A stretch of DNA of 64,000 bases from Clostridia bacterium (GTDB lineage Bacteria > Bacillota > Clostridia > RGIG7378), in the NCBI GenBank assembly GCA_017559445.1, contig JAFYSJ010000019.1, positions 1 through 64,000 on the forward strand, read 5' to 3'. A model generated the notes under the pieces. The model saw only the letters and a program-made list of their open reading frames with translations. It was not told where the DNA came from and did no database searches. Position 1 is the stretch's first letter, and every line of letters starts with the position of its first letter. Made by a program: the position numbers and the translations under genes. Below, in pieces: positions 7,827 to 15,203 of this stretch.

Positions 7827-9281
7827 ATGAACATTAGTGTATTAGGAGCCGGCACATGGGGATTAGCCCTTGCTAGAATGCTGGCATTAGATGGATATAA
7901 CGTAACTGTTTGGTCTGCCTTTAAGAGTGAGGTGGATGATTTGTCTATCAATCGTTGTCATAAGAATCTTCCAGGCATGGTTATTCCAGATAGTATCGTA
8001 TTTACAGAGGATATGGCTAAGGCTTGCCGCGACATGGGTGTTATTGTTTTTGCAGTACCATCTCCATTTGTTAGATCCACAGCAGCTAAGGCTATGGCAT
8101 ATATCCCAGATGGACAGATTATTGTAGATGTAGCCAAGGGTATTGAGCCTGACACATTGCTCACCATGACAGAGGTTATTAAGGACGAGCTTAACAAGGA
8201 TGGTAATCACCAGAATATTAAGCTTGTTGCTTTGTCTGGACCAACTCATGCAGAGGAGGTAGCTAGAGATATTCCTACAGCCATTGTTTCTGCTTGTTTG
8301 GATATGGATGTTGCCAAGGTTGTGCAGGAGGTTTTCTCTAACACATGTATGCGTACTTACACAAATACAGATGTGTTGGGAGTTGAACTTTGCGGTGCCC
8401 TTAAGAATATCGTAGCATTGGCATCTGGTGTTGTAGATGGTATGGGCTTTGGAGATAATACTAGAGCAGCCCTTATTACTAGAGGTATTGGAGAGATTCG
8501 TAGCCTCGGCATGTCAATGGGTGCTAATATTCAGACATTTTCTGGCTTGGCCGGTATTGGCGATATGATAGTTACTGCCACAAGTAATAATAGCCGTAAC
8601 TTTAGAGCAGGACAGCTCATTGGCAAGGGTGTTCCAGTGCCAGAGGCTGTTACCCAAATAGGAATGGTTGTAGAAGGCATTCATGCCCTTAATGCGGCAG
8701 TTAAGTTGGCTGCCAAGTATCACGTGGATATGCCGATTATTATGGCTGTAGATGCAGTAGTTAACCATGGCGCAGATCCTAGACAGGAATTGGCTAGACT
8801 TATGGTTAGACCTAAGAGATCTGAGATTGAGACAACAGAAGTTGAGACTAGATTTGAGAGTTCGCTATATACAAATAGGAGAAATAAGATGAAGAGAGTT
8901 ATTACATACGGTACATTCGATATGCTTCACTATGGCCATATTAACTTGCTCAAGAGAGCTAAGGCAATGGGCGATTACTTGATAGTTGCTTTGTCCACAG
9001 ATGAGTTTAACTGGAACGAGAAGCAGAAGAAGTGCTATTTCACATACGAGCAGCGCAAGGCTCTCTTGGAGTCCATTCGCTACGTTGACCTTGTTATTCC
9101 AGAGGAGAATTGGGATCAGAAGCGCACAGACATCCATGACTATAACATTGACACATTTGTTATTGGCGATGACTGGAAGGGCAAGTTCGACTTCCTTGAG
9201 GAAGAGGGCGCAGAGGTTGTATACCTTAGCAGAACACCAGAGATTAGCACAACACAGATTAAGAGTGATCTTAAAAAGTGA
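7827..9281 (+). CDS. gpsA-tagD: Fused glycerol-3-phosphate dehydrogenase (GpsA) and glycerol-3-phosphate cytidylyltransferase (TagD)
   Basis: A single 484-residue frame. Residues 1-330 are NAD(P)-dependent GpsA, which reduces dihydroxyacetone phosphate to sn-glycerol-3-phosphate: GAGTWG dinucleotide site, AKGIE, GALKN with the catalytic Lys, and a GDNTRA-type motif. Residues 355-484 match stand-alone TagD in length (about 130): GTFDMLHYGH with the HxGH nucleotidyltransferase motif, and RTPEISTT. TagD makes CDP-glycerol from glycerol-3-phosphate and CTP. The two halves catalyse consecutive steps toward teichoic-acid or other glycerophosphate polymers. AGGAG at 8877-8881 lies 7 bases before an in-frame ATG at 8889, so free TagD could also be made. 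The stop codon is the first TGA of a palindromic repeat. Confidence 0.92.
   Translation: MNISVLGAGTWGLALARMLALDGYNVTVWSAFKSEVDDLSINRCHKNLPGMVIPDSIVFTEDMAKACRDMGVIVFAVPSPFVRSTAAKAMAYIPDGQIIVDVAKGIEPDTLLTMTEVIKDELNKDGNHQNIKLVALSGPTHAEEVARDIPTAIVSACLDMDVAKVVQEVFSNTCMRTYTNTDVLGVELCGALKNIVALASGVVDGMGFGDNTRAALITRGIGEIRSLGMSMGANIQTFSGLAGIGDMIVTATSNNSRNFRAGQLIGKGVPVPEAVTQIGMVVEGIHALNAAVKLAAKYHVDMPIIMAVDAVVNHGADPRQELARLMVRPKRSEIETTEVETRFESSLYTNRRNKMKRVITYGTFDMLHYGHINLLKRAKAMGDYLIVALSTDEFNWNEKQKKCYFTYEQRKALLESIRYVDLVIPEENWDQKRTDIHDYNIDTFVIGDDWKGKFDFLEEEGAEVVYLSRTPEISTTQIKSDLKK
8877..8891 (+). promoter_or_regulatory. Internal Shine-Dalgarno and start codon at the GpsA/TagD junction
   Basis: AGGAG, a 7-base spacer and ATG are placed exactly at the beginning of the TagD homology, in frame with the fusion. 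It may be a relic of two genes joined by loss of the gpsA stop codon, or a working internal initiation site. Confidence 0.6.
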
Positions 9282-9385
9282 ACCACGAGCAAAGCTCGTT
9301 AGTGGCCGCTTCGCTAGTAGTCGCGCTATCGCACTAGTGAACCACGAGCAAAGCTCGTTAGTGAGCCGCCTTCGGCTAGTGAATG
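9279..9385 (+). repeat. Short-palindrome array at the 3' end of gpsA-tagD
   Basis: About five units, each a short palindrome (for example ACGAGC-AAA-GCTCGT and GCC-TTC-GGC) joined by TAGTGAACC-like linkers. The gene's own TGA is part of the first linker. The unit CCACGAGCAAAGCTCGTTAG occurs twice. It is the same family as the large array at 46777-47190 and has the same orientation relative to the upstream gene. Confidence 0.8.
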
Positions 9386-9441
9386 GAATACATACACTAA
9401 AATTATATTTGTGTATAAAACCTAAATGAAAACCAAACAAT

Positions 9442-9474
9442 ATCGGTGGAGTAATTTGCTCCATCGATTTTTTT
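9442..9474 (+). terminator. Rho-independent terminator upstream of the ger operon
   Basis: A 10-bp stem ATCGGTGGAG / CTCCATCGAT with one G-U pair and a 7-base loop, followed by a run of seven T. It ends 15 bases before the gerKA-like start codon. It therefore either ends gpsA-tagD transcription or acts as an attenuator for a promoter upstream of it. Confidence 0.85.
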
Positions 9475-9488
9475 GTGCGGAGAAAAAT

Positions 9489-10937
9489 ATGTCCATAACA
9501 AGTACCAACATATCAGAAGCCTTTGCGGATTGTGAGGATTTTGTATGCAGGAAGATTTTCGTGGGAGGTAATCCCAATTACCCTGTGCATCTGTGTTATC
9601 TTGAGGGACTTGTGAGTTCCGACCAGGTGGGAGAGGGCATAATCCGTGCATTAGATACATTTGAACTTACTAATTTTGACCAAGAGAAGAGACTTTTGGA
9701 CCTGCTTTTACATGGCGGAGCATATATTCCTGCTGCAACTCGCGTAACTACGCTCAAGGAGTTAATAGACCAAATCGCAGACGAAAGGTGCGCCATAGTC
9801 TTTGATTCAATACAAGAAGCAATTACATTCGATGTCAAAAGCGACGTCAGGAGGGCCATTGGCGAACCTAAAATAGAGAAAACTGTTAAGGGTTCCAAGG
9901 ATTCCTTTGTGGAAAGCATAAGGGTAAATACCATGCTATTAAGAAGGAAACTTCACACATCTGACCTTAAGATTATTCGCCACACGGTAGGAGCTCGCAG
10001 TAGGACAACTGTTGATGTGGTGTATATTTCAGGATTAACAAATAGGGAACTGGTGCGATCAGTAAGACACAGAATCGAGAACATAGACATAGATGGCATG
10101 CTCAATACGGCTAACTTGGAAGAATATATTGTGGATAACCCTAAAACTCCTTTTCCTCAGATGATTACTACCGAAAGGTCGGATAAATTTGCCCTAAATT
10201 TGCTGGAGGGTAGAGTTGGAATTTTAGTGGACGGAATACCATTAGGATTTTTAGTGCCAGGAGAAATAGGGCAATTTTTTAAAGTGCCAGAGGATAACAC
10301 AAATCACTTTTTAGTCGCATCTTGTCTAACCATAATCAGGTACATTGCCATGGCAATTTCTTTGTTTTTGCCTGCTTTATACGTTGCGATTTCCATGTAC
10401 CAGCAGCAGATGATCCCAACACAGCTCATGATAACCATAATCGACAGCAAGGCAAACGTGCCAATAACCACAGTTCTGGAGGTGCTAGGTATGATGATCG
10501 CCTTCGAACTTTTGCAGGAGTCGGGGCTAAGACTTCCAACCCCTGTTGGTGAAACAATTGGAATAATTGGTGCGCTGATTGTGGGAGAATCGGCTGTTTC
10601 CGCCAATGTTATGTCTCCAATTGTTGTAATTGTGGTGGCTTTGGCAGGAATAGCAGGGTACACCATGCCTAACCAGGATTTTGCATATGCCATAAGGATT
10701 GCTAGGTTTTTGCTTGTTGTTTGTGCCCTTATGGGAGGAATGTTTGGAATTGGAGTCGGAACATGCGTGCTTTTGTACCACCTTTGTTCCTTGGAAAGCT
10801 TTGGTGTTCCGTACATGACACCGTTTTGCAACGGCACGCGAGATCAGATTACTAGCGCCATATTCAGAAAACCACTTACTTCTAGCAAATGGAGGCAGGA
10901 TTTCTTAAGGCCACGGGATAGGAGAAACCAGAAATAA
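9489..10937 (+). CDS. GerA-family spore germinant receptor, A subunit
   Basis: The protein has 482 residues. The N-terminal half is a soluble domain with the family pattern SKDSFVESIRVNTMLLRRKL. The C-terminal half has about five transmembrane helices and motifs such as LLEGRVGILVDG and LQESGLRLPTPVGETIGI. A subunits work with the B (transporter-like) and C subunits in the spore inner membrane to sense germinants and trigger ion and dipicolinate release. An in-frame ATG at 9426 precedes the terminator and has no SD. The ATG at 9489 follows GGAG and was chosen. The stop codon overlaps the start of the C subunit. Germinant specificity cannot be read from the sequence. Confidence 0.93.
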   Translation: MSITSTNISEAFADCEDFVCRKIFVGGNPNYPVHLCYLEGLVSSDQVGEGIIRALDTFELTNFDQEKRLLDLLLHGGAYIPAATRVTTLKELIDQIADERCAIVFDSIQEAITFDVKSDVRRAIGEPKIEKTVKGSKDSFVESIRVNTMLLRRKLHTSDLKIIRHTVGARSRTTVDVVYISGLTNRELVRSVRHRIENIDIDGMLNTANLEEYIVDNPKTPFPQMITTERSDKFALNLLEGRVGILVDGIPLGFLVPGEIGQFFKVPEDNTNHFLVASCLTIIRYIAMAISLFLPALYVAISMYQQQMIPTQLMITIIDSKANVPITTVLEVLGMMIAFELLQESGLRLPTPVGETIGIIGALIVGESAVSANVMSPIVVIVVALAGIAGYTMPNQDFAYAIRIARFLLVVCALMGGMFGIGVGTCVLLYHLCSLESFGVPYMTPFCNGTRDQITSAIFRKPLTSSKWRQDFLRPRDRRNQK

Positions 10938-12034
10938 TGGAATACAAAGATAGTAAGATGTCGGTTTTTGTCTATAGGGTGCTTTGCATGGCCTGTATTG
11001 TGGTTGCAGTCCTTGTTTTTGGTGGAATATATAACGACTACCACGAAATTGAGAAAATAGATCTTTTGCAGGTTGTTGGCATAGACCATGAAGGGGACAT
11101 GGTGAAACTTGCTGCTTTAGGTAGCCAAAAGTCTGGAGAAAAGCCTATTTTGTATAGGGGCGAGGGTAGGGCAATGAATCAGGCCGCTGCAAACATGCAG
11201 ACTGAGGCAGGTGCCGAGTATCTCCACTTTGGTCACGTGAAGTACATTGTTATTTCTAAGGAGGCGGCTGAAAGTAAGATTTCGGATGTGCTGGATTACT
11301 GCATTCGTATGCCAGATATTGGTCTTAATGCAGCCTTATATTATGTAGAAGAAACGGCCCTGGAGAATATGAGTTCCTTGGATGAGGGCCAAAACCTGTC
11401 GAAAATATTGGAAGCCATGGCAATGAAAGGCCGAGAAACATCCATTATGTATAGTTATACCCTAATGGATGTGGTTGCGTGCATCAAAAGAAACGGTTTT
11501 GCTTTGGCAAGTTGTTTTAAGGTGGAAGAGGGGCAGGTTGTGCCAAATGGTACTGCAGTTTTGCCAGAAGAAGGTAAGCCTTTTCTCTTGAATATGGAGC
11601 AGACATATGTGCTTGCATTACTGGATGGGCGCCTCAAAAACTTTTCCTTAGTCCTAGAAGGTGAGGAAAACAAAGGCGTTGGAATAGACATTTCTGAAAC
11701 CAATGTGAAGTACGACATAGATGGCAAGGAGCTTGTAATAGAAGTGACGCTGCAATGTGGATTGGACGAGCTTTACACAGAGCAAGAGATGTTGGACCGT
11801 CAGGGAATAGTTGAAATAGAGCAGGCTATTCAGACTAAGATTAAGAAGCAAATAGATGGAGTAATTGACTTGTCGAAAAATGTAGAAATCGACATTTGCC
11901 AGTTAGGCCAGCAAGCGTATTTGTTGTCTGGGAATAAGGAATGTATGGATTTCCAAAATTTTGAAACAACAGTTAAAGTGGTTGCAACCATTAATAGGAC
12001 ATATGCCATAGGGGAGGGTGCAGACGATGAATGA
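10937..12034 (+). CDS. Ger(x)C family germination protein, apparently without a lipobox cysteine
   Basis: The protein has 365 residues: an N-terminal hydrophobic segment (13-35), then the family start 'DYHEIEKIDLLQVVGID' and a GerC-type C-terminal domain. Typical GerC proteins are lipoproteins with a GCWD.REI motif right after the signal. Here the equivalent stretch is FGGIYNDYHEIE with no Cys, so a non-cleaved transmembrane anchor is likely. The start ATG overlaps the gerA-type stop (TAATG). The order A-C-B is one of the common arrangements of ger operons. Confidence 0.85.
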   Translation: MEYKDSKMSVFVYRVLCMACIVVAVLVFGGIYNDYHEIEKIDLLQVVGIDHEGDMVKLAALGSQKSGEKPILYRGEGRAMNQAAANMQTEAGAEYLHFGHVKYIVISKEAAESKISDVLDYCIRMPDIGLNAALYYVEETALENMSSLDEGQNLSKILEAMAMKGRETSIMYSYTLMDVVACIKRNGFALASCFKVEEGQVVPNGTAVLPEEGKPFLLNMEQTYVLALLDGRLKNFSLVLEGEENKGVGIDISETNVKYDIDGKELVIEVTLQCGLDELYTEQEMLDRQGIVEIEQAIQTKIKKQIDGVIDLSKNVEIDICQLGQQAYLLSGNKECMDFQNFETTVKVVATINRTYAIGEGADDE

Positions 12035-13100
12035 CAGGATGACTAGCCGTCAGCAATTACTCCTAATGACAACATGTTTGTTTTCGCCAATGGTTAGATT
12101 GTTGCCAAGGCTTAACACAGCAAAGGCGGGTCAGGGAGCATGGATTTCTATTTTAATTGCTGCAGTTCCAACCCTTCTGATGGTGATTTTTGCCCATTTT
12201 TTTATCCAAGGCAAGGATGGAAAGGGAACTTTAGGCGATATGTTTACCAGGGCCTATGGTAAGGTGGCTGGTAATGTAATTAATATGCTTTTGACCATAT
12301 GGATTGCTGTGTATAGCGGAGTTGTGCTAAGAACTAGCTCTGAGAGGATGATCAGCACCATATATAAGCAGGCAGAGCCCATGTTTTTCTCACTTGTGTT
12401 AATCCTGCTTATCTTAATGGTTGCTACAGGCAAATCTAAAACACTGGGCCATATGGGGCAGGTTACATGGTGCATCTTAATCCCAGTATTAGTTCTTGTT
12501 ACAGTGTTTGCTTTGACCAATGTGAAGATGAAGAATTTATTACCTGTGACAATTTCCGACAGTGTAAGCTATGTAAAGGGAGCAGTGCCTGTAATTAGTG
12601 TAATGTCACCATGGCTGTATTTCCTGTATATTCCAGTGACTGGGAATAGACAAGCATCTTTGGGGAGCAAAATTGCCCGTTTTAGCATGGCATTAGGCAT
12701 TGCCCTAGCCGTAACTATAACGACAGTGGGAGTCCTTGGAGTAGAACTTACGGAGGTGCTACACGATCCTTTTTTCAGCATGATTCGCACGCTGAATGTT
12801 TTTGGAATACTTGAGAGGATGGAGTCTTTAGTTATTGCATTGTGGGTGTTGACGGACGTGATTTATTTAGGCGGTTTGCTATTAGTGTGTGTGGAGAATA
12901 CAAGGAAGATAGTAGGGGCCAGGTCGGTGAGATGGACGGCTGTGTTGTTAGGTGGCGTGGTTGTGGCATCCTCAGTGCTGGTGGCAGATTCTGCGTCACA
13001 GCTGTCATATGCGTCTGAGGTGTTTGTGCCTACGGTTACGCTGTGGATATCTTTTGCTCTGATTCCTATTTCTGCGATAGTTTCCAAGATGCGAATATAG
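12027..13100 (+). CDS. GerAB/GerB-family germinant receptor B subunit
   Basis: The protein has 357 residues and about ten transmembrane helices of the APC transporter superfamily, with family-typical N-terminal MTSRQQLLLM. B subunits bind the small-molecule germinant. GGGGAGGG lies upstream of ATG 12027, which overlaps the end of the C-subunit gene by 8 bases, indicating translational coupling. A GTG at 12018 is in frame but overlaps the SD. The stop codon TAG is the first triplet of a TAGTGTT heptamer array. Confidence 0.92.
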   Translation: MNDRMTSRQQLLLMTTCLFSPMVRLLPRLNTAKAGQGAWISILIAAVPTLLMVIFAHFFIQGKDGKGTLGDMFTRAYGKVAGNVINMLLTIWIAVYSGVVLRTSSERMISTIYKQAEPMFFSLVLILLILMVATGKSKTLGHMGQVTWCILIPVLVLVTVFALTNVKMKNLLPVTISDSVSYVKGAVPVISVMSPWLYFLYIPVTGNRQASLGSKIARFSMALGIALAVTITTVGVLGVELTEVLHDPFFSMIRTLNVFGILERMESLVIALWVLTDVIYLGGLLLVCVENTRKIVGARSVRWTAVLLGGVVVASSVLVADSASQLSYASEVFVPTVTLWISFALIPISAIVSKMRI

Positions 13101-13217
13101 TGTTTAGTGTTTGGTGTTTGGTGTTTAGTGTTTAGTGTTGAGTGTTTAGTGGTTGTCTCTGAGTTCCATTGGTCATTTGTGTAGGAATTCATTTTAAACG
13201 TTAAACACTAAAAACTA
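13098..13217 (+). repeat. TAGTGTT heptamer array with a complementary right arm
   Basis: Eight tandem heptamers, TAGTGTT or TGGTGTT with a late GAGTGTT variant, run from 13098 to 13153. A core with CCATTGGTCATTT follows, and then a right arm at 13193-13217 (TTAAACGTTAAACACT) that can pair with the left arm. It begins inside the gerB-type stop codon. Related elements are at 25069-25175, 25321-25356, 35094-35227 and 61031-61167. Confidence 0.8.
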
Positions 13218-13276
13218 CAAAGAGAGTTGTTTTAGAATAAGCTGGAGACTCAATCGCAAAAGTGGTACGCATTAGA

Positions 13277-13305
13277 TTTACAAATAAAAATTTGGTTGTT
13301 ATAAT
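13277..13305 (+). promoter_or_regulatory. Promoter of antitoxin-like RNA, copy 1
   Basis: TTTACA, a 17-base spacer and TATAAT, preceded by GGTACGCATTAGA. The same arrangement with nearly the same sequence occurs at 19840-19868 beside the second small-toxin gene, which supports its function. Confidence 0.75.
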
Positions 13306-13311
13306 ATAGAA

Positions 13312-13396
13312 AAAGAGAACTACCGGTAAACGGTTGACTCTCAATAAGACTAACTAAAGCAGCAGCTTATTTCGATTGGGGCGGCTGCTTTTTGTA
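13312..13396 (+). ncRNA. Candidate type I antitoxin RNA, copy 1
   Basis: The RNA starts just after the promoter at 13277-13305. It contains a stem-loop (GAGAACTACC...GGTTGACTCTC) and ends at a terminator-like hairpin AAAGCAGC / GCTGCTTT followed by TTTTTG. It runs convergent to the toxin-like gene and covers its last codons, as in Fst/RNAII and TxpA/RatA pairs. A second version is at 19872-19958. It is inferred from structure and duplication; no expression data. Confidence 0.6.
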
Positions 13397-13486
13397 TTCT
13401 AAGATGAATATGATTAACATTAAGATTACGCTAAATAGAGATGTAATCAATATACCGATTTGGATTAAATCTGAATATGTAACCAT
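13367..13486 (-). CDS. Holin-like type I toxin, small membrane peptide (copy 1)
   Basis: A 39-residue peptide starting MVTYSDLIQIG, with one transmembrane helix (about 8-29) and a polar tail EYKKQPPQSK. This is the layout of the putative holin-like toxin family (Hol_Tox, relatives of TxpA/BsrG). The SD AAAGGAGGTGGTGCT immediately precedes the ATG and is very strong. A 78-residue frame on the other strand has no such support. The peptide likely damages the membrane when the overlapping antisense RNA is absent. Its leader (13487-13680) contains a second copy of the antitoxin-type stem-loop at about 13522-13565. The duplicate at 19902-20039 shares MVTY(S/T)(D/E)L. Confidence 0.75.
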   Translation of the reverse strand: MVTYSDLIQIGILITSLFSVILMLIIFILEYKKQPPQSK

Positions 13487-13705
13487 AGCACCACCTCCTT
13501 TCAAGGAGGGACAAACTGTCCTCCGTATCAGGAGAGCCAACCGCCTACCATTTATAGTAGTTCTCATAGATCGTATGCTAGCATATTTTGCAATTGAAAA
13601 TTTCTTGTCGAATGCAGCAAAGCCTTGAAATACAAGGCTTAGAAGATTTTTTTGATAAATTTTCAACCCTCAAATTTGGCACGATTCTTGTCGTAATTTG
13701 GCCAA

Positions 13706-13748
13706 TAAAAAGCACTTAACCAATGGATTTTCCATCAATTAAGTGCTT
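13706..13748 (-). terminator. Bidirectional terminator, copy 1 of an exact 42-base duplicate
   Basis: The stem AAGCACTTAA / TTAAGTGCTT has an inner ATGGA/TCCAT stem. On the minus strand it is followed by TTTTTATT, so it can end the transcript of the apt-like/MBL genes. The same 42 bases recur at 25208-25250. Confidence 0.8.
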
Positions 13749-13756
13749 AAGATTTT

Positions 13757-13860
13757 TATTAATTCACGGCGTAGCACATTCCACGCCGAAGGCACCACAC
13801 GTGCTTGCGCATATCACGTTTGCACAGCAAACATTTCACCGCAGTGAAAATGCTTCTGAT
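13757..13860 (-). repeat. Short-palindrome array overlapping the 3' end of the MBL-fold gene
   Basis: Read on the minus strand there are several hairpins in a row: TTCAC-TGCG-GTGAA, GTTTGC-TGT-GCAAAC, and CGGCGT / ACGCCG around GGAATGTGCT. The first two lie inside the last codons of the MBL-fold gene and the third just after its stop. A piece with GCAAACGTGGAATGTGC occurs again near 20168-20196. Confidence 0.6.
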
Positions 13861-14587
13861 TTCCTCCGTTTTCACACATATAACAGTGTTGCTCAACGCC
13901 AGTACAATGTCCTGTGTAAATCTCAATTCCAGAGTCCAAAAGCTTGTTTGCTAGGGACTTTAACTCATCACCCAGCTCCCAGTGGGAGAGATGCATGCCA
14001 CCGACAAATACGTCAGGCTTAAACTCATCTAATATCTTAGTAATTCCTCTGTGGGAGCATCCGCTAATTAAAATTTTCTTGCCATTTTCTTCAAGTAGCA
14101 AATATTGCTCGTGGCAAAATTTGTCTTGAATGAATTTCTCGCCTACCTTTTCGTATAATCCAGTTGAACCTTCGCTGGATGCACATGGGGCAGGGTAGAT
14201 AGTAGCACCATCCCATAACTTAGTTGGCTCATTTACTACTTTAAGTCTTGGGTTTTGAGCTAACTCCTGATCCAATCCAATATACTTGTAGGTCTTGTTA
14301 TAGTAGTCACCGAATGCGGTTGGGCTAACATATATTGGAGCCTTAGAATTTGACCCCAGGAAGGTTTTGAGTCCACCACCGTGGTCGTAATGACCATGGG
14401 AAACAATAGCCACATTTGCAGAAGATACGTCCACGCCAAGGGATTTAGCATTTTCTAAGAAAAGGTCGTTTTGACCCATGTCAAAAAGGATTTTTCCTCC
14501 GGAATGCTCAATAAAGAGGCTCAAACCATGTTGAGCCTGCAGTGAATCAATATTACAAGTGTTTTCGATTAAAACGGTAATGCGCAT
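13814..14587 (-). CDS. MBL-fold metallohydrolase
   Basis: The protein has 257 residues with a metallo-beta-lactamase fold: SHGHYDHGGG (HxHxDH metal site) near residue 64, GCSHRG in the middle, and a distal GHCTG. It resembles the family annotated as 7,8-dihydropterin-6-methyl-4-(beta-D-ribofuranosyl)-aminobenzene-5'-phosphate synthase-like hydrolases; the substrate is unknown. The C-terminus carries several extra Cys/His. It starts 3 bases after the apt-like gene and is co-transcribed with it. The last ten or so codons lie inside a short-palindrome array, so the tail may be an acquired extension. Confidence 0.85.
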   Translation of the reverse strand: MRITVLIENTCNIDSLQAQHGLSLFIEHSGGKILFDMGQNDLFLENAKSLGVDVSSANVAIVSHGHYDHGGGLKTFLGSNSKAPIYVSPTAFGDYYNKTYKYIGLDQELAQNPRLKVVNEPTKLWDGATIYPAPCASSEGSTGLYEKVGEKFIQDKFCHEQYLLLEENGKKILISGCSHRGITKILDEFKPDVFVGGMHLSHWELGDELKSLANKLLDSGIEIYTGHCTGVEQHCYMCENGGNQKHFHCGEMFAVQT

Positions 14588-14590
14588 CGG

Positions 14591-15145
14591 TTATTCCTTA
14601 ATGGAACCATCTGCGTTAAAGAGAGGAAGCTTCTCCAAGTAAACAAGGTCTGCGCGGTCCTGAGCATCGCCCTCAGCCAAAATAGCAGCGTTGCCGCATA
14701 CGATACCACCAGCAGCAGTAACAAGCTTCTCAAGAGCCTTAAGGGACTCGCCAGTAGAGATAACGTCGTCAACCAAGAGGATACGCTTGCCAGCCATCAT
14801 AGCAGCATCTGCGCCATCCAAGTAAAGCTTCTGCTTGAAATCTGTAGTGATGGAAGTTACATCTACCTCAAAAATGTTGCTCATGTAAAGCTTAGGTGCC
14901 TTGCGTGCAACAAAGTACTTAGCATCCTTGTTAATACGTGCCATTTCGTGGGCAAGTGGAATACCCTTGGCCTCAGCTGTAATGAGGTAGTCGTACTCGG
15001 GGACTCTCTTAAGAAGTTCCTCAGCGCAAGCAGTTGTGAGCTCTGCATCTCCGAAAATAACAAAAGCAGCAATGTAGAGATCGTCTGTAACTCTGCAAAG
15101 GGGAAGGTGTCTGTCTAAACCAGCAATGTTCATCTTATGTGTCAT
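14591..15145 (-). CDS. Adenine/xanthine phosphoribosyltransferase-like PRTase
   Basis: The protein has 184 residues, a type I phosphoribosyltransferase with the PRPP loop ILLVDDVISTGES (about 121-133) and the Apt-type substrate motif AEAKGIPLA (about 57-65). PRTases of this type salvage purine bases to nucleotides using PRPP. The exact base is uncertain; adenine or xanthine are most likely. The SD AGGAGG precedes the ATG at 15145. Its promoter (15175-15203) overlaps the terminator of the upstream mnmM-like gene. The MBL-fold gene follows directly. Confidence 0.8.
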   Translation of the reverse strand: MTHKMNIAGLDRHLPLCRVTDDLYIAAFVIFGDAELTTACAEELLKRVPEYDYLITAEAKGIPLAHEMARINKDAKYFVARKAPKLYMSNIFEVDVTSITTDFKQKLYLDGADAAMMAGKRILLVDDVISTGESLKALEKLVTAAGGIVCGNAAILAEGDAQDRADLVYLEKLPLFNADGSIKE

Positions 15146-15174
15146 GGAAAAGTCCTCCTATACGTTATGAAAAC

Positions 15175-15203
15175 ATTATAAAACTGCACCGCTGAAAGGT
15201 CAA
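15175..15203 (-). promoter_or_regulatory. Promoter of the apt-like operon
   Basis: TTGACC, a 17-base spacer and TATAAT on the minus strand. The -35 box lies in the loop of the mnmM terminator hairpin and the hairpin's right arm fills part of the spacer. Confidence 0.7.

Noticed and set aside
9384-9416. Sigma-G promoter upstream of the ger operon
   Set aside because: A GAATA element is present, but no CATnnTA-like -10 element lies at the right spacing.
13606-13612. Spo0A box TGTCGAA near the toxin leader
   Set aside because: A 7-base match is expected several times by chance in 64 kb, and it has no promoter at a suitable distance.
13392-13628. 78-codon plus-strand frame opposite the small toxin gene
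   Set aside because: It has no SD, runs antisense to the toxin with its very strong SD, and passes through the toxin leader hairpins.
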